Both the position numbers and the translations under genes were made by a program. Positions 1-9,400 of a DNA stretch of 47,708 bases are shown here, piece by piece. Position 1 is the stretch's first letter. Each line of letters starts with the position of its first letter. Origin of the DNA: Bacteroidales bacterium (GTDB lineage: Bacteria > Bacteroidota > Bacteroidia > Bacteroidales > PUMT01); contig SLKJ01000086.1 of assembly GCA_007134675.1 (NCBI GenBank), positions 1 through 47,708 of the forward strand. Direction: 5' to 3'. The notes under the pieces are model-generated. The model was not told the DNA's origin, ran no database searches, and worked only from the letters and a program-made list of their open reading frames with translations.

Positions 1-785
1 CTGATTACTGGGATGGAAATATAACTGTATATGACAGAACAATAGATAAATTCAATCATCTTCGTGTATATGCATGGAATGAAGGTAATCCGGTTGCCAT
101 GCAATATCGGCAATATTCACCTACAGGGATCGGTCATGCCACAGAACTGGCTAAGCGCTTAGGTACCAGTGCCACTGGCGTCGCTGCGCCATTCGGGATA
201 CTACGCGGATGGGAAGTAAAGAAAACAGCACACCCGATAGGTCATGCACTGAATATTGTGGTTCGAGCCCGGGAAGAACCCATCCAGATGGGCAGGGAAG
301 TCTGGTGGCCCGCTGTGGGTATGGATGGATTTGCCTATACCAATCCCGACTACAATACGGGCAATATACCTTATGGGAGTTTATGGGCAATTCCTCCGGT
401 ATCCAAGGGAGGTCCTGATCTTGATGAACTCGGTCTGACCGAAAAGGGAAAACGGCTTGCTGAAGCCATCAGGGATTATGGCATGTACGTTGTTGATGCC
501 GGCGCAGGTCCTGCAATCAGGGCTGACCAGGATTTTTCAGAGTCTTTAAAACTAGAACTTGAGAACACTACCAGGATAATATATCCCTATGTTCGGATGG
601 TTCTAAATTCTGTACCCGAGGAGGGCAAAGTGAAATTCAATGTAGGTGATGTGGGATGGAATCCAACCGGAGGGCCTAATAAGAAAATAATTCCCGGTGA
701 ATTTCCTGCCGGTGGGGGTGAACCTCTTGCACCAAATACAGCTATAGATGCTCAGCCAACATTTACCGGTGGTCCATCCCGGTGA
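1..785 (+). CDS. Secreted protein of unknown function, C-terminal part (5' end outside window)
   Basis: The frame is open from base 3 with no stop before the TGA at 783-785, so the ATG at 99 in the ORF track is internal and the gene begins upstream of the window. The visible ~260 residues carry a pattern I recognise from secreted proteins of unknown function in several phyla: a G-HAL segment (IGHALNIVV), a WPA segment (EVWWPAVGMDG), an IP-G segment and a C-terminal LTEKGKRLAEAIRDYGMYVVD block. No catalytic residues can be assigned. In frame just after the TGA lies a T9SS type A sorting signal (see 786-851), so the ancestral protein was probably exported by the type IX system and this copy has lost its tail. 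I am confident it is a real coding region and not confident of any function. Confidence 0.7.
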   Translation, partial: DYWDGNITVYDRTIDKFNHLRVYAWNEGNPVAMQYRQYSPTGIGHATELAKRLGTSATGVAAPFGILRGWEVKKTAHPIGHALNIVVRAREEPIQMGREVWWPAVGMDGFAYTNPDYNTGNIPYGSLWAIPPVSKGGPDLDELGLTEKGKRLAEAIRDYGMYVVDAGAGPAIRADQDFSESLKLELENTTRIIYPYVRMVLNSVPEEGKVKFNVGDVGWNPTGGPNKKIIPGEFPAGGGEPLAPNTAIDAQPTFTGGPSR

Positions 786-851
786 AGCGATTTCCTGGAA
801 GGAATACATGTATTTCCCAATCCCGCCACAGATCAGGTAACTACATCATTC
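786..851 (+). pseudogene. Orphan T9SS type A sorting-signal remnant behind an in-frame TGA
   Basis: Continuing the frame of the preceding gene past its TGA gives SDFLEGIHVFPNPATDQV and then TTSF. The VFPNPATD core is the hallmark start of the Bacteroidota type A C-terminal sorting domain, which normally runs on for roughly 60 more residues. Here it stops after about 22 residues and runs directly into a symporter N-terminus. It is in the same frame as the upstream gene, so the simplest reading is that it is that gene's own tail, cut off by a nonsense codon (CGA or GGA to TGA) and then shortened by a deletion. Confidence 0.65.
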
Positions 852-998
852 ATGGATTTTCTTACAATAATGACATTTTTATTAGTAACTGGTCTTATTG
901 CAGTAATTTCTTATTTTAAGAGGCGAAATAAGGATTTAAGCCATGGAGACGGTTATTTTCTAGCCTGACGAAGCCTTTCCGGTGGACCTGTGACGGGG
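852..998 (+). pseudogene. Decayed N-terminus of a sodium/solute symporter (SLC5/SSS, YidK-like)
   Basis: From the ATG at 852 the translation is MDFLTIMTFLLVTGLIAVIS, then YFKRRNKDLSHGDGYFLA, then TGA at 966-968, then RSLSGGPVTG in the same frame. This matches the first transmembrane helix and the conserved YFLAGRSL motif of SSS-family symporters, with GGA (Gly) changed to TGA. Homology ends near 998, where the sequence runs into the 3' end of hisS on the other strand; the family is normally 500-600 residues, so over 90% is missing. No ribosome binding site or promoter is evident before the ATG. It is most likely a dead fragment left by a deletion. Confidence 0.7.
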
Positions 999-1018
999 AA
1001 AAACAAAAAGCACCTTAA

Positions 1019-2395
1019 TTACTTTACCATTTTAGTAATCAGATAGTTCGTTATTGCATCCTGACTGATGGTCTCCTGGCTGCCGGTTTTCATGTTCTTA
1101 ACAGTAACGGTTTTCTCCCGCACCTCCTTTTCCCCGATAAGGGCAACAAAAGGTATATTGCGGTTGTTGGCATACTGCATCTGCTTCTTAATCTTAACTT
1201 TGTCAGGATAAAGCTCGGTGCTGATACCTGACTTGCGAAGCTTCTCAAGCAGGGGAAGGCAGGCTTCAGCCTCCTTTTGCCCGAAATTTGCAAACATCAG
1301 TCTGGTTGAAGCCACTACGGTTTCAGGAAAACCAACGGACTGCAACATTACATCATAAATACGGTCAGCACCAAAAGAGATGCCCACACCAGACAATCCC
1401 CCGAGTCCGAACACTCCGGTCAAATCATCATACCTGCCGCCGCCGCAAATGCTTCCTATTTCGACATCACTTGCCTTTACTTCGAAAATTGTTCCTGTAT
1501 AGTAATTTAAACCCCGTGCCAGAGCCAGGTCAAAATCGACCCTGTTCTTTATTTCAAGAAGGGCCAGCATATCAAGCAGCTCCTTCATTTCACGGGTGCC
1601 CTCGAGGCCGGGCCCTTTTTCGTCAAAGAGTGAAGACAATGCATCCAGCTTATCACTGTTACTGCCGGTCATGCCAATGACCGGCTTCAGTTTTGATATT
1701 GCCTCAGGTGGGATGCCTCCCTCCAGCATCTCATTGCAAACCGCATCAAGACCGATCTTGTCAAGTTTGTCCATTGCAACTGTCATGGCAATAAGCTTAT
1801 CATGCTGCCCGATCATACCGGCAATACCCGCAAGTATCTTCCTGTTGTTGAGTCTTATTATTACCTTAATTCCCAGTCTGACAAATACATCATCAATAAT
1901 CCTGGCATGCTCTGCTTCGTTAAGCAGGGAATTGCTGCCGATAACATCCGCATCACACTGGTAAAATTCACGGTAACGCCCTTTCTGGGGCCTGTCCGCC
2001 CTCCATACAGGCTGGATCTGGTATCTTTTAAACGGGAAGGTCAACTCATTGCGGTGCTGAACCACAAAACGGGCAAATGGCACAGTAAGATCATATCGGA
2101 GGCCACGGTCGCAGATCATATTTGCCAGCCGGTTGCTGTCGCCACTTCCTCTCTCATCCTCGGGCAGCTTACCCATGAAATCACCCGAATTGAGTATCCG
2201 GAAAAGCAGCTTGTCGCCCTCATCGCCGTATTTACCCAAAAGAGAGGAGAGGTTTTCCATAGCAGGCGTTTCAACCGGCACATAACCATAGAGGTCAAAA
2301 ACACCCCTGATAGTATCGAAAATATGATTCCTTCGTGCCATCTCATCAGGAAGGAAATCACGGGTTCCTTTGGGTACTGAAGGTTTTTGCGACAT
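1019..2395 (-). CDS. hisS: Histidine--tRNA ligase
   Basis: Class II aminoacyl-tRNA synthetase that charges tRNA-His in the cytoplasm. The 458 residues fit the Bacteroidota form. The N-terminus [11 protein letters not shown] is typical. The class II motif 2 region is [19 protein letters not shown], followed by the histidine-specific signature [14 protein letters not shown] and the glycine-rich [10 protein letters not shown]. The C-terminal anticodon-binding domain starts around residue 360 ([20 protein letters not shown]). The gene is convergent with the decayed symporter fragment on its 3' side. A 103-bp gap separates it from the upstream DUF4870 gene and holds its own promoter match, so it is probably transcribed separately. 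No truncation or odd residue was seen. Confidence 0.97.
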   Translation of the reverse strand: MSQKPSVPKGTRDFLPDEMARRNHIFDTIRGVFDLYGYVPVETPAMENLSSLLGKYGDEGDKLLFRILNSGDFMGKLPEDERGSGDSNRLANMICDRGLRYDLTVPFARFVVQHRNELTFPFKRYQIQPVWRADRPQKGRYREFYQCDADVIGSNSLLNEAEHARIIDDVFVRLGIKVIIRLNNRKILAGIAGMIGQHDKLIAMTVAMDKLDKIGLDAVCNEMLEGGIPPEAISKLKPVIGMTGSNSDKLDALSSLFDEKGPGLEGTREMKELLDMLALLEIKNRVDFDLALARGLNYYTGTIFEVKASDVEIGSICGGGRYDDLTGVFGLGGLSGVGISFGADRIYDVMLQSVGFPETVVASTRLMFANFGQKEAEACLPLLEKLRKSGISTELYPDKVKIKKQMQYANNRNIPFVALIGEKEVREKTVTVKNMKTGSQETISQDAITNYLITKMVK

Positions 2396-2422
2396 TTAAA
2401 TCAAGATTTGTTTCTCAGCGGA

Positions 2423-2430
2423 CAAATGTA
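2423..2430 (-). promoter_or_regulatory. Probable -7 element for hisS
   Basis: Read on the minus strand this is TACATTTG, an exact match to the Bacteroidota TAnnTTTG element. It would place the transcription start near 2417, about 22 nt before the hisS ATG. No good TTTG-like -33 box is visible at the expected distance, so confidence is moderate. Confidence 0.4.
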
Positions 2431-2498
2431 GATGAATTTTTTTTTATTTAAAATTGCACACTAAAAAATGAAAAAAATACTACCAGTTTAAGCCTGAA

Positions 2499-2855
2499 TC
2501 AAGTTAAGAAACGAATACACAATGGATATCTGAAACGAACCCCTTCATTGGCCTTTATTGCTGCGACAACCGTAATGATTATTCTGAAAAAGAACAGCGC
2601 CACAAGCAATGGTATACCGATAAGAGCCAATATCAATACTGCCGAGACAAGATAATAGATGATCATTGAGATATTGAAATTTATGGCCTCCCTGCCCTGG
2701 TCGTCAACCAGTTCATACTGATCCTTCTTAATCGACCAGACAATTATGGGACCTATTATGCCTCCAAAGGGTATAATGTATCCGGCAAAAGCACCAAGGT
2801 GGCAGAACATAGCCCATGTCCTCTCATTATGAGAGTGTTCATCAATTCTTTCCAT
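2499..2855 (-). CDS. DUF4870 family small membrane protein
   Basis: A 118-residue protein. The N-terminal NERTWAMFCHLGAFAGYIIP and the central KKDQYELVDDQGREAINFNI segments are the signature of the DUF4870 (Tic20-like) family. Three or four hydrophobic segments (about residues 15-45, 60-85 and 80-100) predict an inner-membrane protein. The molecular role of the family is not established. It lies 17 nt downstream of ettA on the same strand and is probably cotranscribed with it; this could be incidental. The start Met is well placed before the family's conserved N-terminus. Confidence 0.85.
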   Translation of the reverse strand: MERIDEHSHNERTWAMFCHLGAFAGYIIPFGGIIGPIIVWSIKKDQYELVDDQGREAINFNISMIIYYLVSAVLILALIGIPLLVALFFFRIIITVVAAIKANEGVRFRYPLCIRFLT

Positions 2856-2872
2856 TTACTGATAATTTTAAA

Positions 2873-4549
2873 TTATGATGTCAGTTTTCTGTAGTGTATA
2901 CGTTTGGGCCCCTCATCACCAAGTCTTTTGCGACGGTTCTCCTCGTACTCTGTATAGCTCCCCTCAAACCAGAATACATTCGAATCGCCTTCAAAAGCAA
3001 GTATATGAGTTGCTACCCTGTCCAGAAACCACCTGTCGTGCGAAATAATGACAGCACATCCTGCAAAGCCTTCAAGCCCCTCCTCCAGCGCCCTCAGCGT
3101 GTTAACATCAATATCATTCGTAGGTTCATCAAGCAGCAGCACATTGGCATTCTCTTTAAGAGTGAGTGCAAGATGCAGCCTGTTTCGTTCACCCCCCGAC
3201 AGCACTCCGCATTTCTTCTCCTGGTCTGCACCGGTGAAGTTGAATCGTGCCACATAGGCCCTGGCATTCATTGACCTGCCTCCCAGCTGGACATACTCAC
3301 TGTTGTCAGCTATTACCTGGTAGACCGTCTTTTCAGGATCAATTTCGGTATGGGCCTGATCAACATAGGCAACCTGGGCGGTCTCTCCGACAGTGATGCT
3401 GCCCCTGTCGGGTTTTTCGGCACCGATGATCAGGCGAAACAGGGTTGTCTTCCCTGCCCCGTTTGGTCCTATTACACCAACAATACCGGCCGGAGGCAGC
3501 ATGAAATTCAGATCCTCAAACAGCAGTTTATCACCATAGGTCTTGGCTAAGCTGCTGGCTTCTATTACCTTATCGCCAAGTCGGGGACCGTTGGGAATGA
3601 AGATTTCCAGTTTTTCCTCTTTCTGTTTAATATCCTCATTCAGGAGCCTGTCGTAGGCAGAAAGTCTCGCCTTTCCCTTGGCCTGACGGGCTTTGGGAGC
3701 CATGCGTACCCATTCAAGTTCCCTCTCCAGCGTTTTCTGTCGTTTGCTGGCGGTCTTTTCCTCAACCGCCAGTCGCTTTGATTTCTGTTCCAGCCATGAT
3801 GAATAGTTGCCCTGCCATGGTATTCCTTCTCCCCTGTCAAGTTCAAGTATCCACCCGGCAACATTATCCAGGAAATATCTGTCGTGTGTAATCGCTATTA
3901 CGGTACCCTTGTACAGTTTGAGATGCTGCTCCAGCCATTGCACGGATTCGGCATCAAGATGGTTCGTCGGTTCATCCAGAAGCAGTATATCAGGCTCCTC
4001 GAGAAGAAGGCGGCACAGTGCCACCCTTCGGGCCTCTCCTCCTGAAAGATGGGTTACCGGACTGTCTGCCGGCGGGCACCTGAGCGCATCCATAGCACGT
4101 TCCAGTTTACTGTCCAGTTCCCATCCGTCAAGATTATCTATCTTTTCTGTAAGCTCACCCTGCCTCTCAATCAGCCGGTTCATCGCATCATCATCCATGG
4201 GTTCGGCAAAACGATTGTTCAGCTCTTCATACTCTTTCAGAAGCATGGCCACCTCCCTGGTCCCCTCCATGACATTCTCCCTCACAGATTTAGCTTGATC
4301 CAGAACCGGTTCCTGCTCAAGCATCCCCACACTGTACCCCTTAGAGAACACCACTTCGCCTTCAGTAGGTTTCTCACTACCGGCAATGATCTTAAGCAGA
4401 GTGGATTTTCCTGAACCATTCAGACCTATTATGCCGATCTTGGCACCATAGAAAAATGAAAGGTAAATATCATTAAGCACCTTTTTGTGGGGTGGCCAGA
4501 TCTTACTGACCCCGACCATAAAAAAAATAATCTTCTTATCGTCACTCAT
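2873..4549 (-). CDS. ettA: Energy-dependent translational throttle protein EttA (ABC-F ATPase)
   Basis: Soluble ABC-F protein with two ATPase domains and no membrane segments. In E. coli, EttA binds the ribosomal E site and gates entry into elongation according to ADP/ATP level. Domain 1 has Walker A GLNGSGKST and LSGGEARRVA plus LLLDEPTNHLD; domain 2 has GPNGAGKTT, LSGGERNRLHL and LLLDEPTNDID. The linker around residues 240-310 is rich in Lys/Arg/Glu, as expected for the tRNA-interaction motif. The N-terminal ...VSKIWPPHKKVLNDIYLSFF resembles the EttA-specific start rather than Uup or YheS, and 558 residues is the usual length. It is divergent from the histidine kinase gene at 4698, with a promoter between them. 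Confidence 0.93.
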   Translation of the reverse strand: MSDDKKIIFFMVGVSKIWPPHKKVLNDIYLSFFYGAKIGIIGLNGSGKSTLLKIIAGSEKPTEGEVVFSKGYSVGMLEQEPVLDQAKSVRENVMEGTREVAMLLKEYEELNNRFAEPMDDDAMNRLIERQGELTEKIDNLDGWELDSKLERAMDALRCPPADSPVTHLSGGEARRVALCRLLLEEPDILLLDEPTNHLDAESVQWLEQHLKLYKGTVIAITHDRYFLDNVAGWILELDRGEGIPWQGNYSSWLEQKSKRLAVEEKTASKRQKTLERELEWVRMAPKARQAKGKARLSAYDRLLNEDIKQKEEKLEIFIPNGPRLGDKVIEASSLAKTYGDKLLFEDLNFMLPPAGIVGVIGPNGAGKTTLFRLIIGAEKPDRGSITVGETAQVAYVDQAHTEIDPEKTVYQVIADNSEYVQLGGRSMNARAYVARFNFTGADQEKKCGVLSGGERNRLHLALTLKENANVLLLDEPTNDIDVNTLRALEEGLEGFAGCAVIISHDRWFLDRVATHILAFEGDSNVFWFEGSYTEYEENRRKRLGDEGPKRIHYRKLTS

Positions 4550-4612
4550 AATTTTTTAAATTAATCTCTTTTTGTGATACACAGAATCATGGAGATTCAT
4601 AACTAAAAATAA

Positions 4613-4645
4613 CAAATGTAAATTAATTTAAACATTTGCTGTCAA
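4613..4645 (-). promoter_or_regulatory. Probable ettA promoter
   Basis: On the minus strand 4613-4620 reads TACATTTG, an exact TAnnTTTG match, with TTG at 4643-4645 some 22 nt upstream. The predicted transcription start is near 4606, leaving a leader of about 57 nt. Its -33 region abuts that of the divergent kinase promoter. Confidence 0.5.
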
Positions 4646-4664
4646 GGTTTTTTTATTACTTTTG
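4635..4664 (+). promoter_or_regulatory. Probable promoter of the hybrid kinase gene
   Basis: TTTG at 4635-4638, 18 nt spacing, then TACTTTTG at 4657-4664, which fits the Bacteroidota -33/-7 pattern. Transcription would start near 4670, leaving a leader of about 27 nt before the ATG at 4698. Confidence 0.6.
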
Positions 4665-4697
4665 GGATATCTTAAATTTTCTTAAAATATGCCATAA

Positions 4698-6452
4698 ATG
4701 AGGCCTTTCAATAAACTGGTGAAGTATTTAAGTCTGGGTTTGCAGGGAAAATGTGAAGAGAGGGTTCTGAGCAACATAGTATTTATTAACCTGCTCAGTT
4801 TTACCGGTTTTATTCTTTTCCTTGTTTTTGGATCCCTTGCATTTGCAAGGGGAGAGATTTTCCACGGATCGGTTTCACTTGTATCGGCTATTATTATTCT
4901 GGGCAGCATTCGGTATGTAAAGAAAACCAGAAAGTACGGCATTGCAGCACAATTCAACCTGACACTTCTCATTATTGTACTTTTTTTATTTTTTGCATCT
5001 GATCCTGATGACGGATCGGTCTTGCTTTGGTTCTCTTTAGTACCTGTTTTATCAGTCTTTATACTGGGAAACAGGAACGGTAGCATAATATCCCTCTCGT
5101 TTCTGATCATTACAGTAATAATGTTATTCATGCCTGATAGTTTCATGCTGAAGCCCGGATTCACCGAACTTTTTACAACCAGGTTTATTGGACTTTATGC
5201 TGCGCTTTTTCTTATTGCTTCGATTATGGAGTATTACCGGACCAACTATTTGCGAATAGTAGAACTTCAATTACTGGAAGCAATAAATGAAACCAAACTT
5301 AAAGAATCGTTTATTTCAAAACTCTCCCACCAGATTCGGACTCCCCTGAGCAACATCATGCTTGTAGGCCATATGGTCAACAAGGTAAACCTTTCGGATG
5401 AACAGAGAGATATGATGGAAACCATAATAGCTTCAGCAAATAATCTTGTCAGCACAATAGAAAATATTGCAGAGATTGCCGAGGTTGACATTGAAAGCAA
5501 GAAAGAACTCCAGGACCAGGGATTCAACCTTCGCAGTATAATTAACAGCATCATCAGGCTGTATACGGTTCAGAAGGAACAGGTAGTCGATTTTTCACTT
5601 TATATTGACGACCAGCTCAAGGAGCAGGAGCTGGAAGGCGATCCGGTACGTTTGAAACAGATATTTCTGAATCTGATTGAAACAATTCTTAAAAGCAAAC
5701 GGCCGGGCAGGATCAATATCAGCATACTTGCAGATATACATGGACGTATATCTGATATAACAGAAATAAGATTTGAGATAAAGACCAGCAAACCCATTAA
5801 CCTTACTTCAGGCGACAAGGATATAATTCATCCCCGAAACGGATTTATAACACAGAATTATACGAACTTTATCAATAATCTTGATCTTAATATTGCAAGA
5901 AAAACAGTTTCCGAACTGGGTGGAAAGCTGCATATATTGCAGACACAGGAAAAAAATCAGGTTTTTCTGTTTACACTTCCGTTTAAGTCGTCCGGCACCT
6001 CTCAACTTGAGGAAAATAAGTTAAGTACTCCCAAAGAGACCGACCAGGATTCAGCAGAGGCACTTGAAATATTAAGGAATGCCAATGTGCTCCTGGTTGA
6101 AGACAATACGATAAACCAGAAAATTGTTGTACTAAGCCTTAACAAGTTTATACAGAACATAGATGTTGCGAATAACGGCAAGGAGGCACTTGATAAGTTT
6201 GGAACATCCAGGTATGACATTATTCTCATGGACGTCCAGATGCCTGTGATTGATGGTTTTCTTGCCACAAAAAAGATACGGGAGATTGAGTCTACAACCA
6301 ATTCTCATACACCCATCATTGCGATTACCGCAAATGCTCTCCACGGTGATAAGGAAAAATGCCTGGCCTCAGGGATGGATGACTACATCAGTAAGCCTTT
6401 CCAGGTTGAGGTTCTGGTTGAAAAAATAAAAAACCTTTTACTGGACAAATAG
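4698..6452 (+). CDS. Membrane hybrid histidine kinase with degenerate ATPase domain and C-terminal receiver
   Basis: 584 residues. Five or six hydrophobic segments fill residues ~25-178, followed by a helical linker and a HisKA box SKLSHQIRTPLSN with the phospho-acceptor His211. The HATPase-like region (~315-430) keeps its frame and the N-box start (FLNLIETILKS), but the Mg-binding Asn position reads Thr. The G1 DxGxG box is absent (KTSKPINL in its place), and the G2 GTGLGL box reads NNLDLN. The receiver domain (~463-584) is intact: acidic pair E468/D469, phospho-acceptor D512 in MDVQMPVIDG, T544 and K566. This looks like a pseudokinase or phosphotransfer scaffold that cannot bind ATP in the usual way. 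Its 3' end is 25 bp from the convergent propeller-phosphatase gene. Ligand and partner are unknown. Confidence 0.88.
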   Translation: MRPFNKLVKYLSLGLQGKCEERVLSNIVFINLLSFTGFILFLVFGSLAFARGEIFHGSVSLVSAIIILGSIRYVKKTRKYGIAAQFNLTLLIIVLFLFFASDPDDGSVLLWFSLVPVLSVFILGNRNGSIISLSFLIITVIMLFMPDSFMLKPGFTELFTTRFIGLYAALFLIASIMEYYRTNYLRIVELQLLEAINETKLKESFISKLSHQIRTPLSNIMLVGHMVNKVNLSDEQRDMMETIIASANNLVSTIENIAEIAEVDIESKKELQDQGFNLRSIINSIIRLYTVQKEQVVDFSLYIDDQLKEQELEGDPVRLKQIFLNLIETILKSKRPGRINISILADIHGRISDITEIRFEIKTSKPINLTSGDKDIIHPRNGFITQNYTNFINNLDLNIARKTVSELGGKLHILQTQEKNQVFLFTLPFKSSGTSQLEENKLSTPKETDQDSAEALEILRNANVLLVEDNTINQKIVVLSLNKFIQNIDVANNGKEALDKFGTSRYDIILMDVQMPVIDGFLATKKIREIESTTNSHTPIIAITANALHGDKEKCLASGMDDYISKPFQVEVLVEKIKNLLLDK

Positions 6453-6477
6453 ATTTGTATACCGGCTATTACTCTGC

Positions 6478-9400
6478 TTAACGGCAAAGTCCCGGTTTTA
6501 CTCCAATTATAAGAATATCATCTACCTGTTCATGATCACCCATCCACTGAATGAGGCTCTGATCAAGGATCGTTTCCTGCTTTCTGAACGGGAACCTGTG
6601 AATATTCAATAATAGATGCCGGAACCTTCTGTATTTAAACTTTTTCCCATCTTCTCCACCAAACTGGTCGGGATATCCATCGGAGAATAAATATATAACA
6701 TCGTCTTTCTCAAGTTTCATGCAGTGATTCTCAAACGGTTCATCAATTAAGTCTCCCATCAATCCGACAGAAAAGCGATTCCCTTTTATCTCGCTCACTG
6801 TCTTATCTCTTATAAGATACATCGATGAAAAAGCTCCTGCATACTCCAGAGTTGATTCCTTGCAGTCAATAACGCAAAAACCTATATCCATGCCGTCGCG
6901 GAAAGAGTAATTATTCTCTTCTCCCGGATTAAAAATTTTTGAAAAATCCACATTAAGTTCGTTAAGGATCTCAGCAGGTTTTTCAATACTTTTAATATTG
7001 ATAATATTTCGCAACAATTCATATCCTATAATTGACATAAATGCTCCCGGCACACCATGCCCGGTACAATCAATGACTGCAAAAAAAACCTTGCTGCTCC
7101 TCTGGTTTACCCAGTAGAAATCACCACTGACAATGTCCTTAGGATTGTAGTATACGAAAGAATCCGGGAATATCCTCCTGAAATGTTGTGATTTAGGCAT
7201 CATGGCCAGCTGTATCCTTTTGGCATATTTAATACTGTCAGTAATATCCCTGTTTTTAAATGCCAGCTCTTCTTTCTGCCGGGATATCTCCTCTGATGCA
7301 AGTTCCTTTTCCTTAAGGGCCTGGCTGGTATCTCGCAATTTTCTGGTACTGGTCCTGAATAATAAATACCCAAGGGCCAGCAGAGAAACAAAGTATAGAC
7401 CATAGGCATATACGGATTTCCACCAGGGTGTAATGATCACTATCTGCAGAGAAATACCCTCTTCATTCCATACACCATCATTGTTGGAGCCTTTTACCCG
7501 CAGAGTATAAGTGCCGGAAGGGACCCCGGAAAAACTGACTGTACGCCTGCTGCCAGTGTAGATCCAGTTATTCTCCAGCCCCTGAAGTTTATAGGCATAA
7601 CTGTTTTTGGAGGGCCATGTGAAATCCAGGGCAGCAAATTCTATAATAAAAGAATTTTCCCGGGGGCGGAGTATTACCTTCTCCTTCTCTTCCGCAAATA
7701 GAAACCGGCTCCCTTCAGCGGATAGTACCTCAAAGGATGCAATCGCCACCGGAGGAGTAATATGATTTTTTACCAGGGAATCGGGAAAAAAGCTGTTCAA
7801 CCCAGCCACCCCACCAAAAAACAACTCGCCGTTTTCACCTCTGAAACCTGCACCCAGATTGAACTCATAGCTAAGCAATCCGTCGGCCATATCAAACACG
7901 TCAATGTCAAAGGTGTCCGGATTAAATCTGGCAAGTCCGCGATTGGTGCTCAGCCACAGGTTACCTTCATTATCCTCAAGTATTGTGTTAATAAGATTAT
8001 TCGGCAACCCTTCCATTTCTGAAAATACCATGAATGAGCCTGTACCGGGAAAAAAGCGGTTCAATCCAGCTACAGTACCTACCCAAATATTCCCGTTTGA
8101 ATCTTCATGCAGGCAGGTAAGCTCGTTGTTACTCAGACTGAGACGCCCCTTTGCGGGATCTTTTCGATAATTTCTGAATGTTTTCGTATTTCTTTCAAAC
8201 CGGCTCAACCCGCTACCTGTTGCCAGCCAGATAAATCCGTTCTGGCACTCCAGTATGTCAGTGACCTGATTGGAAGGAATGCCGGCAGTGTCCTGCGGAT
8301 TATGGTAATAGCTTCTAAAATCACCATCACTTACAGAATGAAATCCGCGACCGGTACCAATCCAGAGCACCTGCTGCGAATCTTCAAAGATCCGGTAAAC
8401 CCTGTTGGACTCGAAAACATTGCATAGCTCTTCCTGATTTGCCGGACAGAAGGGCTCAAAGCCGGAATTTTGATCATCCGAATGGATATCAAGCCCGTTT
8501 CTGGTTCCTATGATTAACCTGTCCATGGAATCAGAGAAAAGAGCATGCACATAATCATTTGATATCCTTTCTGAGACAATCTGCGAATTAGCTGAATAAT
8601 GCCTGATATGGCCAGTCTGCCTGTTCAGCATAAACAGGCCTCCACCCCAGGTTCCGATCCAAAGCTCCTCATCACCGGAACACAATACAGATGCAATTAA
8701 CGCAGCTGAGGAAGGCGCTTCCGGCAGATAGTCGTGAATCCGGATGGAAGTAAATTTACTTTTTGAATCTAACATGAATAACCCACGGGGACTTCCAACC
8801 CATAGATTATTAGACCGGTCTTTAAAGATCACGGATATTTCCAGGTCAGAAAAAGTACTGGAAATTGTTTTTCCGCCGAAAGGCATTATCTGATCATTCT
8901 CAGGTGAAAAAGTAAAAAGCCCGGAACCTGTACCTAACAGAATATTGCCCCGGCTATCCTCGAGAATTGTATTAATCACATTCAAACCTGACTGGCCGGT
9001 AATATTAGGATCAATATAAACAGAGGTAAAGCTTTCGTCAATGCGGTTAAAAACATTCAACCCTCCAGCGGTGCCTATCAGAAAATGCCCTGAAGAGGTC
9101 TCAAAAATGCATTTCACCTTGTTGTTACTTAATGAAAGGGTATCATCAGGATCATGGGAGTACCTTTTGAAACGTTCAGCCAGTCTGTCGAAATAAAAAA
9201 GTCCGTCTTTGCTTCCAACCCAAAGCCTCTCCTTATTGTCTTCATAAATATGATTATACCCTGAGCCAGTATCATAATTTGAGTCATCAACAAAATGCAG
9301 ATATTGCGTAAAAGTACCCGTCATAGAGTCATACTTGTCAATACCCCGGTTGGTTTTCAGCCATATCGTACCGGCCCTGTCCTCATATAAAAAATGGATA

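Noticed and set aside
783-968. TGA as a sense codon (Gly) in this organism
   Set aside because: TGA closes other intact genes here, such as the ABC permease (45818-45820) and the Ppx/GppA gene, at normal lengths, so the two in-frame TGAs reflect decay.
1596-2380. Plus-strand ORFs of 122 and 192 residues across hisS
   Set aside because: They are mirror frames of the well-supported hisS gene and show no domain.
4682-5164. 160-residue minus-strand ORF over the kinase membrane region
   Set aside because: It is a shadow of the kinase gene; its composition shows no protein family, and the plus-strand frame has clear domains and a promoter.
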